Assembly (NCBI GenBank): GCA_963753105.1
Contig: CAVWBD010000003.1
Location: 412,714-476,713 of the forward strand
DNA length: 64,000 nt
From: SZUA-36 sp963753105
GTDB taxonomy: Bacteria; Pseudomonadota; Gammaproteobacteria; Xanthomonadales; SZUA-36
Direction: 5' to 3'
Below the pieces are notes generated by a model. The model was not told the origin of the DNA. It made no database searches and worked only from the letters and a program-made list of their open reading frames with translations. Made by a program: the position numbers and the translations under genes. How positions within the stretch are numbered: position 1 is the first letter of the stretch; each line of letters starts with the position of its first letter. Shown in pieces: positions 46,275-55,452 of this stretch.

Positions 46275-47451
46275 ATGAAATACATACGTCTCGATATCCA
46301 TGCCTTTGCTTGCCATATTGTTATTCTGTATATCGGTAATGGCTGTCGCACAAAATACAACAACATCGAATCCCGACCCGGGTTCAGGACTTGAAACCCT
46401 TGTCGGACCTATCGCCCTTTACCCGGATGACCTGCTGTCAATCATCCTGCCGGCGTCAACCTATCCGCTGCAAATCGTCGAGGCGGACCGCTGGCTACGG
46501 GAGAACAAGGACAACAAGGATGCTGCAGCCCAAATCTTCCTGGGATGACTCGGTCAAGGCCTGATCAACTACCCGGAAGTGATCAGCATGATGAGTAACG
46601 ACCTGGACTGGACCTCTGCCATGGGTGAGGCGGTGGCAACGGACCAGACGGCCATGATGGACGCGGTGCAGTCGTTCCGGCGTAAGGCCGAGGGCGCCGG
46701 CAACCTGCAAAGCGATGACAAGCAGACCGTCGTGGTCGAAGAAGAGGTGGTCAAGATCGTACAGGCCGAACCGGACGTCATCTACGTGCCACAATATGAG
46801 CCAACGGTGGTGGTCGTGGAACAGCAAGTGCCCGTGTACCCGACTTACTATCCAAACCCCTATCCTGTTTACTATTACCCTTATCCGCCAGGCCATGCAT
46901 TCATGGCGGGTGTATTCTGGGGCGCGACAGTTGCCTGGGCGTTCGATTGGTGGGGTGGAGGCATCCATAACGACATCAATATAGATATAGACATCGACCG
47001 GGATAGGGACGTCGACCGCGACAGAAACACCGACCGTGATAGAAACACTGACCGCGACAGAAGCGCCGATGCCCGCTCAACCAATATCGACCGCGGCGAA
47101 TCACAGCGGATGTCCTCGGAAAGCAGCAGTTCCTGGCAGTCAAAGCAAAGCCCTTCCGACGTGCGCCAGGGCCGTAGTTCACCAACTGCATCTACGCGGG
47201 GCGGTCAGTCTGCGCAGCGCCCGCAAGCATCGACCGCTCGGACAACGCCCTCCGGTGGTTCGGCATCAGGCCGTAGCCAGGCAGGGACATCGAATTACCA
47301 GAGCGCGAACCGTAGCGCCAGCAGTGCGCGCAAATCACCTCCATCCAGTAACGCAATGTCAGGTATGTCCAGTGGCCGTTCCGCGAGTGCTTATTCCTCA
47401 AGGGGTGCTTCGAGCCGGGGCACGCGTAGTGGAGGAGGGCGCCGCAGATGA
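46275..47451 (+). CDS. DUF3300 family secreted protein, frameshifts
   Basis: About 390 residues. The start ATG at 46275 has GGAGG nine bases upstream; one extra base before 46300 separates it from the signal peptide MPLLAILLFCISVMAVAQ. The family core follows: VGPIALYPDDLLSIILPAST, then after a local double shift at about 46520-46562 (which creates a TGA at 46546) SSWDDSVKALINYPEVI, EPDVIYVPQYEPTVVVVE and a Tyr/Pro-rich run. The tail has Asp-Arg repeats (RDRNTDRDRNTDRDRSAD) and a long Ser/Gly/Arg stretch. It overlaps the DUF2950 gene by four bases; the two families commonly occur together. Function unknown. Confidence 0.85.
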
Positions 47452-48389
47452 AATCACTAACATTTAACAGGATGAAGATGATGGTCCGATACGCAATTTT
47501 GGCGATCCTGCTTGTATTACCCGCTCAATCAGTTTTTGCCGGGGAACAGTTTCCAAGCCGGGAAGCCGCAGTAAAGGCTTTGGCAGAGGCAGTGTCCAAC
47601 CGGGATGAGGCCCGTCTCGAGAAAATGTTTGGTTCCGAGTACCAGGATTTTCAGAAAGGCCAGGATTCCGATCCGGCGCTGGTGGATTTCCGTTCAGATC
47701 GCTTTGTCTCAGCACTGAAGGAGTTCCACTCTTATGTATCGCTGGATGATGAACGTCAAATCCTGATCGTAGGCGCGATGGCGTGGCCGTTTCCGATCCC
47801 GCTCGTACACTCTGGAGATCAATGGTATTTCGACGGTGCGGCCGGTGTCGAGGAAATGCGCAACCGCATCGTCGGCGCCAACGAACTGAACGCGATCGCG
47901 TTACTGGATGTATATGCAGAAGCACAGCGGCAATATTCGTTGATCGACAATGACGGTGATGGCGTACTGGAATTTGCTTCACGGCTTATCAGTAAACCCG
48001 ACGCAAAGGATGGTCTTTACTGGGAATACGATGAAGGAGACCTGGAACCACCAAGCCCGCTCGACCTGTTGAAAAAGCTGGCCGATGCGACATTGGGGGA
48101 TCGTCCCGAAGGCTCACCTTTCCTCGGCTACTACTTCCGCATATTGTATTCACAGGGCGAGCATGCCAAGGCCGGCGCCTATGATTACCGCATCAACGGG
48201 CATTTGCTTGGCGGTTTCGCAATGCTCGCCTGGCCGGCGAAGTACGGTGAAACCGGTGTGATGAGTTTCATGATCAACCAGGATCACCTTATCTATCAAA
48301 GTGATCTCGGAGACTCTACCGCTGAACAGGTTGAAAAGATCATGAGCTTTGATCCCGGCGAAGGCTGGAGCCCTGTGGATAACGACTAG
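47448..48389 (+). CDS. DUF2950 family secreted protein
   Basis: 313 residues with a signal peptide (YAILAILLVLPAQSVFAGEQ). Diagnostic DUF2950 blocks: FPSREAAVKALAEAVSNRDE, GDQWYFDGAAGVEEMRNRI, IGANELNAI-type helix (VGANELNAIALLDVYAEAQ), and GYYFRILYSQG...YDYRINGHLLGGFAM. Translation is coupled to the DUF3300 gene by an ATGA overlap. Complete, ending about at the usual family C-terminus. Function unknown; envelope location inferred. Confidence 0.9.
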   Translation: MKSLTFNRMKMMVRYAILAILLVLPAQSVFAGEQFPSREAAVKALAEAVSNRDEARLEKMFGSEYQDFQKGQDSDPALVDFRSDRFVSALKEFHSYVSLDDERQILIVGAMAWPFPIPLVHSGDQWYFDGAAGVEEMRNRIVGANELNAIALLDVYAEAQRQYSLIDNDGDGVLEFASRLISKPDAKDGLYWEYDEGDLEPPSPLDLLKKLADATLGDRPEGSPFLGYYFRILYSQGEHAKAGAYDYRINGHLLGGFAMLAWPAKYGETGVMSFMINQDHLIYQSDLGDSTAEQVEKIMSFDPGEGWSPVDND

Positions 48390-49051
48390 GCGATGCGCTG
48401 GCGCTCCGCCTGGTGGTCCAGGAGATCGGCATCGGCCTGGTGGTCGGATTGGGTCTGGCCGGTGTCGGATCGTACCTGTTACGCGCGTGCCAGCGTCGTG
48501 GCTGGATAAACGAAATATGGATGCAGATCACCATTCCAGCCCTGGCCCTGGCCTGTTTCGCCGTCGCCCAATCGCTGCATGGCAGCGGCTACATTGCGGC
48601 CTTCAGCGGCGGCCTGCTGTTCGGCTTCATCACCAAGGAAGCAACGCACAAGCTCGTGTTTGCCGCCGAGGGGATCGGCGACACCCTGGCAATGCTCACC
48701 TGGACCATATTTGGCGCCGCAGTAATCAGCCAGACTCTTGGTTACTTCGAGTGGGAAATGGTTCTCTACGCGGTGTTGAGCCTGACAATAATCCGCATAC
48801 TGCCGATTTTCCTGTCGCTCGGCGGTACCGGTGAAAGCACGTCTTCAAAGATGTTCCTGGGCTGGTTCGGGCCACGTGGCCTGGCCAGTATCGTGTTCGC
48901 GATAATCGTACTGGACGCGAACCTTCCCAACGCCGAATTCATGGCGCTGGTGGTTGTTTGCACGGTCTTTTTCAGCCTGCTGGCACACGGTCTGTCGGCC
49001 AACCCGTTGGCCAAATGGCTGGGCAACAAGGAGAGTGGCGCTGCCGACTAA
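48383..49051 (+). pseudogene. Remnant of a CPA1-type cation:proton antiporter (C-terminal half)
   Basis: The frame opens just after a stop at 48380 with GDALALRLVVQEIGIGLVVG and continues through about six membrane helices to LGNKESGAAD: the second half of an NhaP-like antiporter (TIFGAAVISQTLGYFEWEM; GWFGPRGLASIVFAIIVLD). The first half, including the ion-binding region, is absent, and homology begins within bases of the DUF2950 stop. It is therefore either a deletion remnant or an assembly join. A GTG at 48413 could start a short product but has no good ribosome site. Confidence 0.72.
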
Positions 49052-49080
49052 TGGCTGAGGATATGGAAGGCAGACAGCTG

Positions 49081-50419
49081 ATGATCCCTGGTCGACTTTT
49101 AGTTACCAAACTATCCTTACTGCTTTTTATATCCGGCTGCGCCTCCTACGGAAAAATTGAGAACCAGCCGCTCGTTGGGCCGTCTTCAATCAGCCAGGAA
49201 TATTCACTGCGTTCGTTTTCAAGAACTGACAAGAATAGCGACCTGGCGCTAATGCTGACCTTCTCAGGCGGCGGAACCCGCGCAGCAGCAATGGCTTACG
49301 GTGTCATGCAGGAATTGCGTGATACCTCCATCCTTGTCAATGATCAGCCCACACGCTTACTGGACGAGGTAGACACGATCAGTTCCGTATCCGGTGGCAG
49401 CTTCACATCCGCCTACTATGGTCTTCATGGCGATGGGATATTTGATACGTTCGAAGACGTTTTTCTTCGTTTCAACATTGATAAACACCTGGTATACGGA
49501 TTGTTGAACCCGGTTTTATGGTTCAACGACCAGGGACGTACCGACAAGGCCATCGACTACTACCAGGGCAGGTATTCCACGGTGCGACCTTCGCCGACAT
49601 GATGAATCCGGACCTGCCAATGATCGTCATCAATGCATCGGACCTCGCCTATGGCATCCGGTTTTCATTTGTCCAGGAATACTTCAACCTGCTGTGCTCT
49701 GACCTGGCTTCCTTTCCGGTAGCGCGGGCTGTGGCTGCATCCTCTGCGGTTCCGGTGCTGTTCAGTCCGGTTGTACTGCAAAATCATTCCGGTTGTAATC
49801 TCGGCGACAATGACTGGCTGACAAATGCCAAGGCACGTTCCGGAGATGATGCAGAATTGGATATGCTGTCCTATGGTTTGGAGACCTACGCTGATAAGGA
49901 CCAGCGCAAGTATATCCATCTCGTCGATGGCGGTATTACCGACAATACGGGACTACGGGCCGCGTATGACATCGTTGAGGTATTGGGTGGCTCCAGAAAC
50001 TATCTGGAATTAGCCCGGAAAGCGGCGCCGTCGCACTTTGTTGTTATCGCGGTCAACGCCTCTACAGACCCCGTGTACGATAGGATGAGAGTAATGAAGT
50101 ACCATCCATAGCAACATCCATGAGTGCCGTATCCGGGGTACAACTCCACCGCTATAACGCGGCAACTATAGAGCTTCTTCAAAAGAGTCTGGTTACCTGG
50201 TCGCAAGATGTTTCTACCCCCGGCAACACCGTAACGCCCTATTTCATTGAAGTCAGTTTCGAGGACATCAAGGTACCGGAAATTAGACGTTTCCTTAATG
50301 GAATCCCGACCGCATTTTCACTTTCTGATGAGCAGGTCGATGCCTTGATTGAAAGTGGACGCGACCTGTTACGTAACAACCCGGAATTTCAGCGTTTGCT
50401 ACAGGATTTAAAAGATTAG
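49081..50419 (+). CDS. Patatin-like phospholipase lipoprotein, two frameshifts
   Basis: About 445 residues. The start ATG at 49081 has AAGG ten bases upstream, and the lipobox is LFISGCAS. The patatin fold shows an oxyanion loop SGGGTRAAAMAYGVMQEL, nucleophile Ser in SSVSGGSFTSAYY (first Gly of GxSxG replaced by Ser) and the catalytic Asp in HLVDGGITDNTGL. Frame shifts occur near 49570 (one extra; then FHGATFADMMNPD) and about 50088 (a missing G fits; then DESNEVPSIATSMSAVSG). Likely an envelope lipid or ester hydrolase. Confidence 0.83.
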
Positions 50420-50565
50420 TTTTTCATGATAAATAAAGAGAATATATCGTGCCGGGGAAAGTATAGAATTGATGCTTGACGGCAGCATTCAAGTGTATAA
50501 GCTGTCAAATCATTATTGTCAGTCGTTGGAACGACTGTCGAACATTCAATTGGGAAGATGATGAG

Positions 50566-51405
50566 ATGAAAAAGAATTTGGGATTGGGTTTATTTGCAGT
50601 GTTATTTTCATTGCTATCCACCACAACACTGGCGCAGGACTACGAATATCATCCGGCACTGTCGGATAGTTTCAATGCGTCGGTGGGCTGGTTCAGGTCC
50701 GACAACACTTTCAAAATTGAAGTGAACGGCATTGAATGTGGATCGGGACGAAATCGATTTTGGCAAAAAAGTTGGTATCGATGATACCAACTCCCTATTG
50801 AATGTCCAGTTCGCTGGAATTTCGGCAGCGAGGAAAATGGTCATTGTGGGGGCAGTACTTCAAAAATAAGTCAAGCGGTGAGGCAGTGCTGAAAGAGGAT
50901 GTGGAGTGGCGGGATGTGGTATTCCGCGAAGGCAGCTTTGTGGGTGGAGGCGCTTCCTGGAAGTTATCCGCCTGTTTGCCGGTTACAGTTTTATCAAGAA
51001 CAGCCAGAGTGATTTTGGTGCCGGTTTCGGTATTCATAACCTGGATATCGGCGCTCATATCGAAGGCGAGATCCTTGTTAACGACGGCGGACACCGGGTT
51101 TCATCGGGGTGATGCAAGTGCAAGTGCGCCGTTACCGAACCTGGGTGCCTGGTATCTGTATTCGCCTGCCAAAAAATGGCTGCTGCATGCGCGGGTGGAC
51201 TGGATCAGCGCCAATATCGATGAATACGACGGCACACTGTGGAATACCAACGTGGGTGTCAACTACCAATTGTTCCGCAACTTCGGTCTGGATATGTCCT
51301 ACCAGTATTTCAATCTGAACGTGGGTGTCGACAACTCCAGACTGGAATGGAGGCGCAAAGATGACCTACAGCGGCCCGGTCGTTTCCCTAACGGCCAATT
51401 GGTAA
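50566..51405 (+). CDS. Outer-membrane beta-barrel protein, several frameshifts
   Basis: Starts MKKNLGLGLFAVLFSLLSTTT, a signal peptide ending before QDYEYHP. Strand-like stretches follow in shifting frames: DEIDFGKKVGIDDTNSLLNV, LFAGYSFIKNSQSDFGAGFG, WLLHARVDWISANIDEYDG, YQLFRNFGLDMSYQYFNLNV, and the end GPVVSLTANW with TAA at 51403, a typical barrel terminus. Breaks lie near 50735, 50811, 50830, 50955, 51095 and 51340. I therefore read this as one gene of about 278 residues, separate from the next barrel. Substrate unknown. Confidence 0.68.
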
Positions 51406-51422
51406 GTTGGAAGAAGTCATAT

Positions 51423-52182
51423 ATGAAAATTCCAAAAGAGCGGTTGTGGCCGCATGTTGTCTCGTAGTGGCAATGACCTGGTCAGGCAGCATTGCTGGCC
51501 CAGCAATCCACGCAGCGAGTCGGGTTGGAAGAATTCGATGGTAATCTACCTGCTGGGACCGACCATTGAGGGCAAGGTGGGCATGGGCCCCATCGATGGC
51601 GAGCTGGATATCGACCCGGGTGACGTTTTTGATGCACTGGACGGGGCCTTTTTGGCCACCTACGGTGTTGAGAAAGACGGCTGGGGCGCACTCTTCGACC
51701 TGATCTACATGGACCTCAGCTCAGATGTCACCGGCGACCGGGGATTGCTAACGGGCGAGATCGGTCTGAAACAGACGATTTTTGGGGCCTATGGTACTTA
51801 TCGTCTGAATGACAACCTGCAGGTGTTGGCCGGCGGCCGCTATGTTGACCTGACCACCAAGCTATCCCTGAATTTGCAGTCACCCGTCATTTCAAGGTTG
51901 GCGAGAGCTGGATTGACCCGATCATCGGACTGCGTTTTGCAGGCCCCATCAGCGATCGTTGGTCTTATGGCCTGTTGGGCGACATCGGTGGTTTTGGCGT
52001 GGGTTCTGAATTCACCTGGCAGCTAACGGGCTCGCTCAGCTTTCGGATGACCGAACACTCACTGTTCACTTTCGGCTACCGTTATCATCGACTTTGACTA
52101 TGAAGATGGCCAGGGTCTGGAAGCATTCAAGTTTGATGTAGCGGAACATGGCCCGGCACTGGGAGTGCGCTTCGAGTTCTAG
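51423..52182 (+). CDS. Second outer-membrane beta-barrel protein, several frameshifts
   Basis: ATG at 51423 is preceded by GGAAG. Reading across shifts gives a signal-like MKIPK, AVVAACCLVVAMTWSGSIAG, then GPTIEGKVGMGPIDGELDID, ALDGAFLATYGVEKDGWGAL, GLKQTIFGAYGTYRLNDNLQ, and DPIIGLRFAGPISDRWSYG, ending LGVRFEF with TAG at 52180. Breaks are near 51440, 51480-51540, 51890 and 52085. The amphipathic strands and terminal Phe indicate an outer-membrane barrel of about 250 residues. It begins 17 bases after the previous barrel, probably the same operon. Confidence 0.66.
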
Positions 52183-52235
52183 CCAGCATATCGGAAGTTT
52201 CCACGTCAACGAATCAGACTGACTGGTCAGGTCTC

Positions 52236-53099
52236 TCAATAGGTAAACGGCGATCGTAAGTTCAGGGAAATGGCCCGGTAGTGCCCATTTGAACTCGTCT
52301 TGAAGGAAAGTCCGACCTGCTCAAAACTCATGAACCAGATTTTCAACTTGCTGTTGCCTTTCCCCAGGGCCAGGCCAATTTCCCACTGGTCCTGGATTGA
52401 TTCGATCCTGTCGTCAGCAATGTAGAAATTGAGCTTGTCAAACAGGTAGTCATAGGTCACGTGCCAGTTCAACCTGACCTGTTCTCCATCAAATTGAAGC
52501 TGACCCAAAGGCTGACTGAACTCCAGGCCGGCCATGGCCGATCCATAACGCCCGCTTTTCTCGAATTCAGGCTTGTAGCCCGCGTAACTGATCGCGTTCA
52601 AGAGCGACCATCGCAGCTTGTCACTATCCCCAAGAAGGTATCGGCTTTTTAGGCCGCCGTACCAGGCTCCCGCCCACTCGCCGGAGTCTTTTTCGTAACC
52701 GGCGCCTATGTGAAGATAAGGCCGCAGAGCCCAATACCTGTTCACCGGTATCTCAAGCTGCACACCGGGTGTGAAACTGACGGTGCCGAAATTATCGAAA
52801 TCTATAAAATCGGGAATATCATCAAACTGGTGAAGACCAAAGGTTAGCGGGTAATGAACTTCCACACCGATTTTGCGTTTCCCGAATTCATCGAATCCGG
52901 ATTGACGGATCGTCTGTCGCGGTGGCACACGAAACACGAATACCGACCGGTTCTGGTCAACCTGGTACCAGCCAGTGCCAAAAAACGCGCCCATCGCCCA
53001 GTGAACCTGGCGGACCGGGTCCTGGGTGACCCCGGCAAGCTGCGCACATGGCGCCAGGGGGAATGTGATCAAGAGAAACAGTGTCAGGAATCTATGCAT
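52236..53099 (-). CDS. Outer-membrane beta-barrel protein, unknown function
   Basis: 287 residues from MHRFLTLFLLITFPLAPCAQ (signal peptide). The mature protein is rich in alternating aromatic strands (TVSFTPGVQLEIPVNRYWAL; RPYLHIGAGYEKDSGEWAGA; LNWHVTYDYLFDKLNFYIAD) and ends RAISLNLRSPFTY with a terminal aromatic, as barrels do. The long upstream frame has no homology. No strong Shine-Dalgarno is visible, and an ATG 7 codons upstream is possible. It is convergent with the two barrels above. Confidence 0.7.
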   Translation of the reverse strand: MHRFLTLFLLITFPLAPCAQLAGVTQDPVRQVHWAMGAFFGTGWYQVDQNRSVFVFRVPPRQTIRQSGFDEFGKRKIGVEVHYPLTFGLHQFDDIPDFIDFDNFGTVSFTPGVQLEIPVNRYWALRPYLHIGAGYEKDSGEWAGAWYGGLKSRYLLGDSDKLRWSLLNAISYAGYKPEFEKSGRYGSAMAGLEFSQPLGQLQFDGEQVRLNWHVTYDYLFDKLNFYIADDRIESIQDQWEIGLALGKGNSKLKIWFMSFEQVGLSFKTSSNGHYRAISLNLRSPFTY

Positions 53100-53334
53100 A
53101 TCTTGGGTGCCGGCTTGTCCCATCAAATATTCAGGATGACAAAGAGAATACATGATGCCGGCGTCGCGTGAAGGAATAATCGGACCCCGGCCAGTAACCC
53201 AATGGGATTGGATTACGATTCGAATCTTAGCCCGATTAACGAAAATTCCCACCCGCTTGATTGGAAAAATTATTAATTCCGCTCGTGGCCTCTGCGCCCT
53301 ATACTAACTCATGTGAAATAGAGGACATTGGCTT

Positions 53335-53964
53335 ATGAAATCGAGCAAATCTTTTGCTTTAAACTTATCTTTGCTGTTTTGCACGATCTTCCTTGCAGGT
53401 TTCACAACAGCAGCAACTGCAAATGAAGATGTAGCGAAACCCGACCTTCCCAAGGGCAAGCAGACCACGCTGGGACTGTATGTGACAGCAGCGGAGGCCT
53501 ACGATAAGTGGCTTGCTGCACCTGATGAAGTCAAGGTATTCGATGTACGCACACTCGAGGAATATATCTATGTCGGTCATGCGCCGATGGCCTGGAATAT
53601 ACCCCTGCTGTTTCAAACCCACGAATGGAATGCCGAAAAAGGCTATTTTGCCTTTCAGCCAAATCCCGATTTCATATCCCTGGCAAAGGAAGTAGCCGGA
53701 CCAGAAGACACGATCATGGTCATGTGCCGCTCCGGTGGTCGCAGCGCGATGGCCGTCAATATGCTGGCCGAAGCCGGTTTCACCAATGTTTACCAGATCA
53801 CTGATGGCATGGAGGGCGATGCGGTCAAAGACCCGCTAAGCGTTTTCCAGGGCCAACGGCTTAAAAACGGCTGGAAGAACTCGGGTTTGCCCTGGACTTA
53901 CAAGCTTGATCATGAAAGGGTAAAATTGACGAATCGCCAGGAAGTAGCTGAAGACAACGAGTAA
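53335..53964 (+). CDS. Periplasmic rhodanese-domain protein
   Basis: 209 residues with a signal peptide (LNLSLLFCTIFLAGFTTAATA). A single rhodanese domain covers about residues 50-180, with VKVFDVRTLEEYIYVGHAP and the active loop MVMCRSGGRSAMAVNML; the cysteine of CRSGGRS would carry the persulphide. It lies 85 bases before the desulfinase-like gene on the same strand, in a plausible sulfur-metabolism cluster. Thiosulfate or polysulfide as donor is inferred only. Confidence 0.9.
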   Translation: MKSSKSFALNLSLLFCTIFLAGFTTAATANEDVAKPDLPKGKQTTLGLYVTAAEAYDKWLAAPDEVKVFDVRTLEEYIYVGHAPMAWNIPLLFQTHEWNAEKGYFAFQPNPDFISLAKEVAGPEDTIMVMCRSGGRSAMAVNMLAEAGFTNVYQITDGMEGDAVKDPLSVFQGQRLKNGWKNSGLPWTYKLDHERVKLTNRQEVAEDNE

Positions 53965-54049
53965 CCGATACGCGTACAGTGCCCAAATCAAATCATACCC
54001 GTGCACCAGTACGGGCATTATCGGATTTCAGATCAAAGGAGAAAACAAA

Positions 54050-55348
54050 ATGACGAAAGAAAATAAGACTGTTGAGAGTGGTTTCACCCGCCGCGAAGCG
54101 TTGGCGGGCATTGGAGGCGTCGCTGCTGGTGCAGCGATTGCTTCCGGTGGAGTGGCCGGCAACGCAATGGCCGCCGAAGAAGGCAGCAGGGCTGTGAAGA
54201 AAGAGATTGATGGCAAAATGACCACGACGATCAGCCTGGATTGGAAAGAGGTCTACTACACCAACTGCCCCCTGATATCGGCCAGCAATGTTGACCAGGA
54301 ACTGGGCTGGGTCAAGGAAGAGTTCCTGAAAATCGGCGTCGACTACGCATTTTTCCGGTCCCGCGCCGAGACCGACTGGTACCCGCACTACATTCACAAC
54401 CAGGAAAACCTGATCCGCTTTGGCGGTCTGTTCCCACCCATCCACGTTAACGCAGACTATCGCAGAACCAGGATGCTGGGGCTGACACATGTGCCCTGGG
54501 AAGGCGGCTGCATGATGGTGCGCGCCAAGGACAACATCTTCACAATGAATGACTTGAGGGGTAAAAAGATCGGTATTACGAAGAGCCTGAACACGCTCAA
54601 GAATGACTGGTGGCGCATCCAGGAACACCAGGGCATCCTCTTGATGCTACAGATGAACGGGATGACGGACAAGGATGTCAATCTGGTCGACTTCCCTTAT
54701 CCAGACGACTGGTATGACGATCCCAAGATGTTGACACCTTTGTACAACCCGACCCACTGGCAGTTGAATCGTGACCATAAGCATGACCTGGCTTTCCGAC
54801 CACTGGAAACAGCACTGCTTGAAGGCACGGTTGATGCAATCTATACGCAGAGCAAAGTCTTCCAGCATATCCAGGAAGCGACGGGAGACATGGCCGCAAT
54901 CGAAGATCTGTCCAAGTACCCGGACTGGAGGCTGCAAGTTGCCAATATCCCAGCCATTATCACCTGCACCGATGTGATGGCCGAAGAGCATCCGGAACTT
55001 GTTGTCGCCTATATGAAAGGCATGATCCGGGTCGGGCGCTGGGCCAACGAGCACAAGCATGCGGCGGCGGCGATCCTTGATAAACAGACCTACTACCTGG
55101 ACATCGAGGACACCTACCAGGGCATCAAGCACATGGACATGATACCCAATCTCTCTGCTCAAAATCTGGAAAGGGTGAATATTGGCAAGGCCTTCATGTT
55201 GAAACACGGCTACATCAAGAACGACTTCGATGTAGAAAAGTGGGCTGCACCTGAGTTTCTTGCACAAGCAGGTAAAGAACTGCTTGAGGACAAGATTAAG
55301 ATGAAGAAGATGGAGAAGATTCCGACCATGCAGGGGAGGGTTGGATAA
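54050..55348 (+). CDS. Tat-exported DszB-like sulfinate desulfinase / substrate-binding-fold protein
   Basis: 432 residues, start fixed by AAAGGAG eight bases upstream. A twin-arginine signal (GFTRREALAGIGGVAAGAAI) directs folded export. The body has the periplasmic-binding-protein-like fold of 2'-hydroxybiphenyl-2-sulfinate desulfinase (DszB). From memory of the DszB sequence, all three catalytic residues line up: Cys in YYTNCPLI, Arg in LIRFGGLFPP, and His ten residues before that Arg (PHYIHNQENLIR). Further shared blocks are RTRMLGLTH, DLRGKKIGIT and VEKWAAPEFL. It could release sulfite from an aromatic or other sulfinate in the periplasm; a plain ABC binding protein (NMT1/TauA-like) is the alternative, but no ABC genes are adjacent. 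Confidence 0.8.
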   Translation: MTKENKTVESGFTRREALAGIGGVAAGAAIASGGVAGNAMAAEEGSRAVKKEIDGKMTTTISLDWKEVYYTNCPLISASNVDQELGWVKEEFLKIGVDYAFFRSRAETDWYPHYIHNQENLIRFGGLFPPIHVNADYRRTRMLGLTHVPWEGGCMMVRAKDNIFTMNDLRGKKIGITKSLNTLKNDWWRIQEHQGILLMLQMNGMTDKDVNLVDFPYPDDWYDDPKMLTPLYNPTHWQLNRDHKHDLAFRPLETALLEGTVDAIYTQSKVFQHIQEATGDMAAIEDLSKYPDWRLQVANIPAIITCTDVMAEEHPELVVAYMKGMIRVGRWANEHKHAAAAILDKQTYYLDIEDTYQGIKHMDMIPNLSAQNLERVNIGKAFMLKHGYIKNDFDVEKWAAPEFLAQAGKELLEDKIKMKKMEKIPTMQGRVG

Positions 55349-55376
55349 TCTCGCGGAATCTCAGTAGATAAGCTGT

Positions 55377-55405
55377 GTGGGAGACCTTTTGAGAAGGTCT
55401 CCCAC
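55377..55405 (+). terminator. Hairpin between desulfinase-like and porin genes
   Basis: Perfect 12-base stem GTGGGAGACCTT/AAGGTCTCCCAC with loop TTGAG. It is followed by a weak T-containing stretch (GTAGTGTTTCCTT), so it may attenuate or stabilise rather than fully end transcription. Confidence 0.6.
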
Positions 55406-55452
55406 GTAGTGTTTCCTTCGCGTCTGTCCCCGCAGGCACCAAGGGATTGTTG

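Noticed and set aside
46546..46548. In-frame TGA in DUF3300 as selenocysteine or recoding
   Set aside because: The surrounding residues match the family in another frame, so the TGA results from a local double indel.
46976..47070. Possible tandem-repeat or CRISPR-like array
   Set aside because: The short repeats are in-frame Asp-Arg codons inside the DUF3300 gene, with no spacers of constant length.
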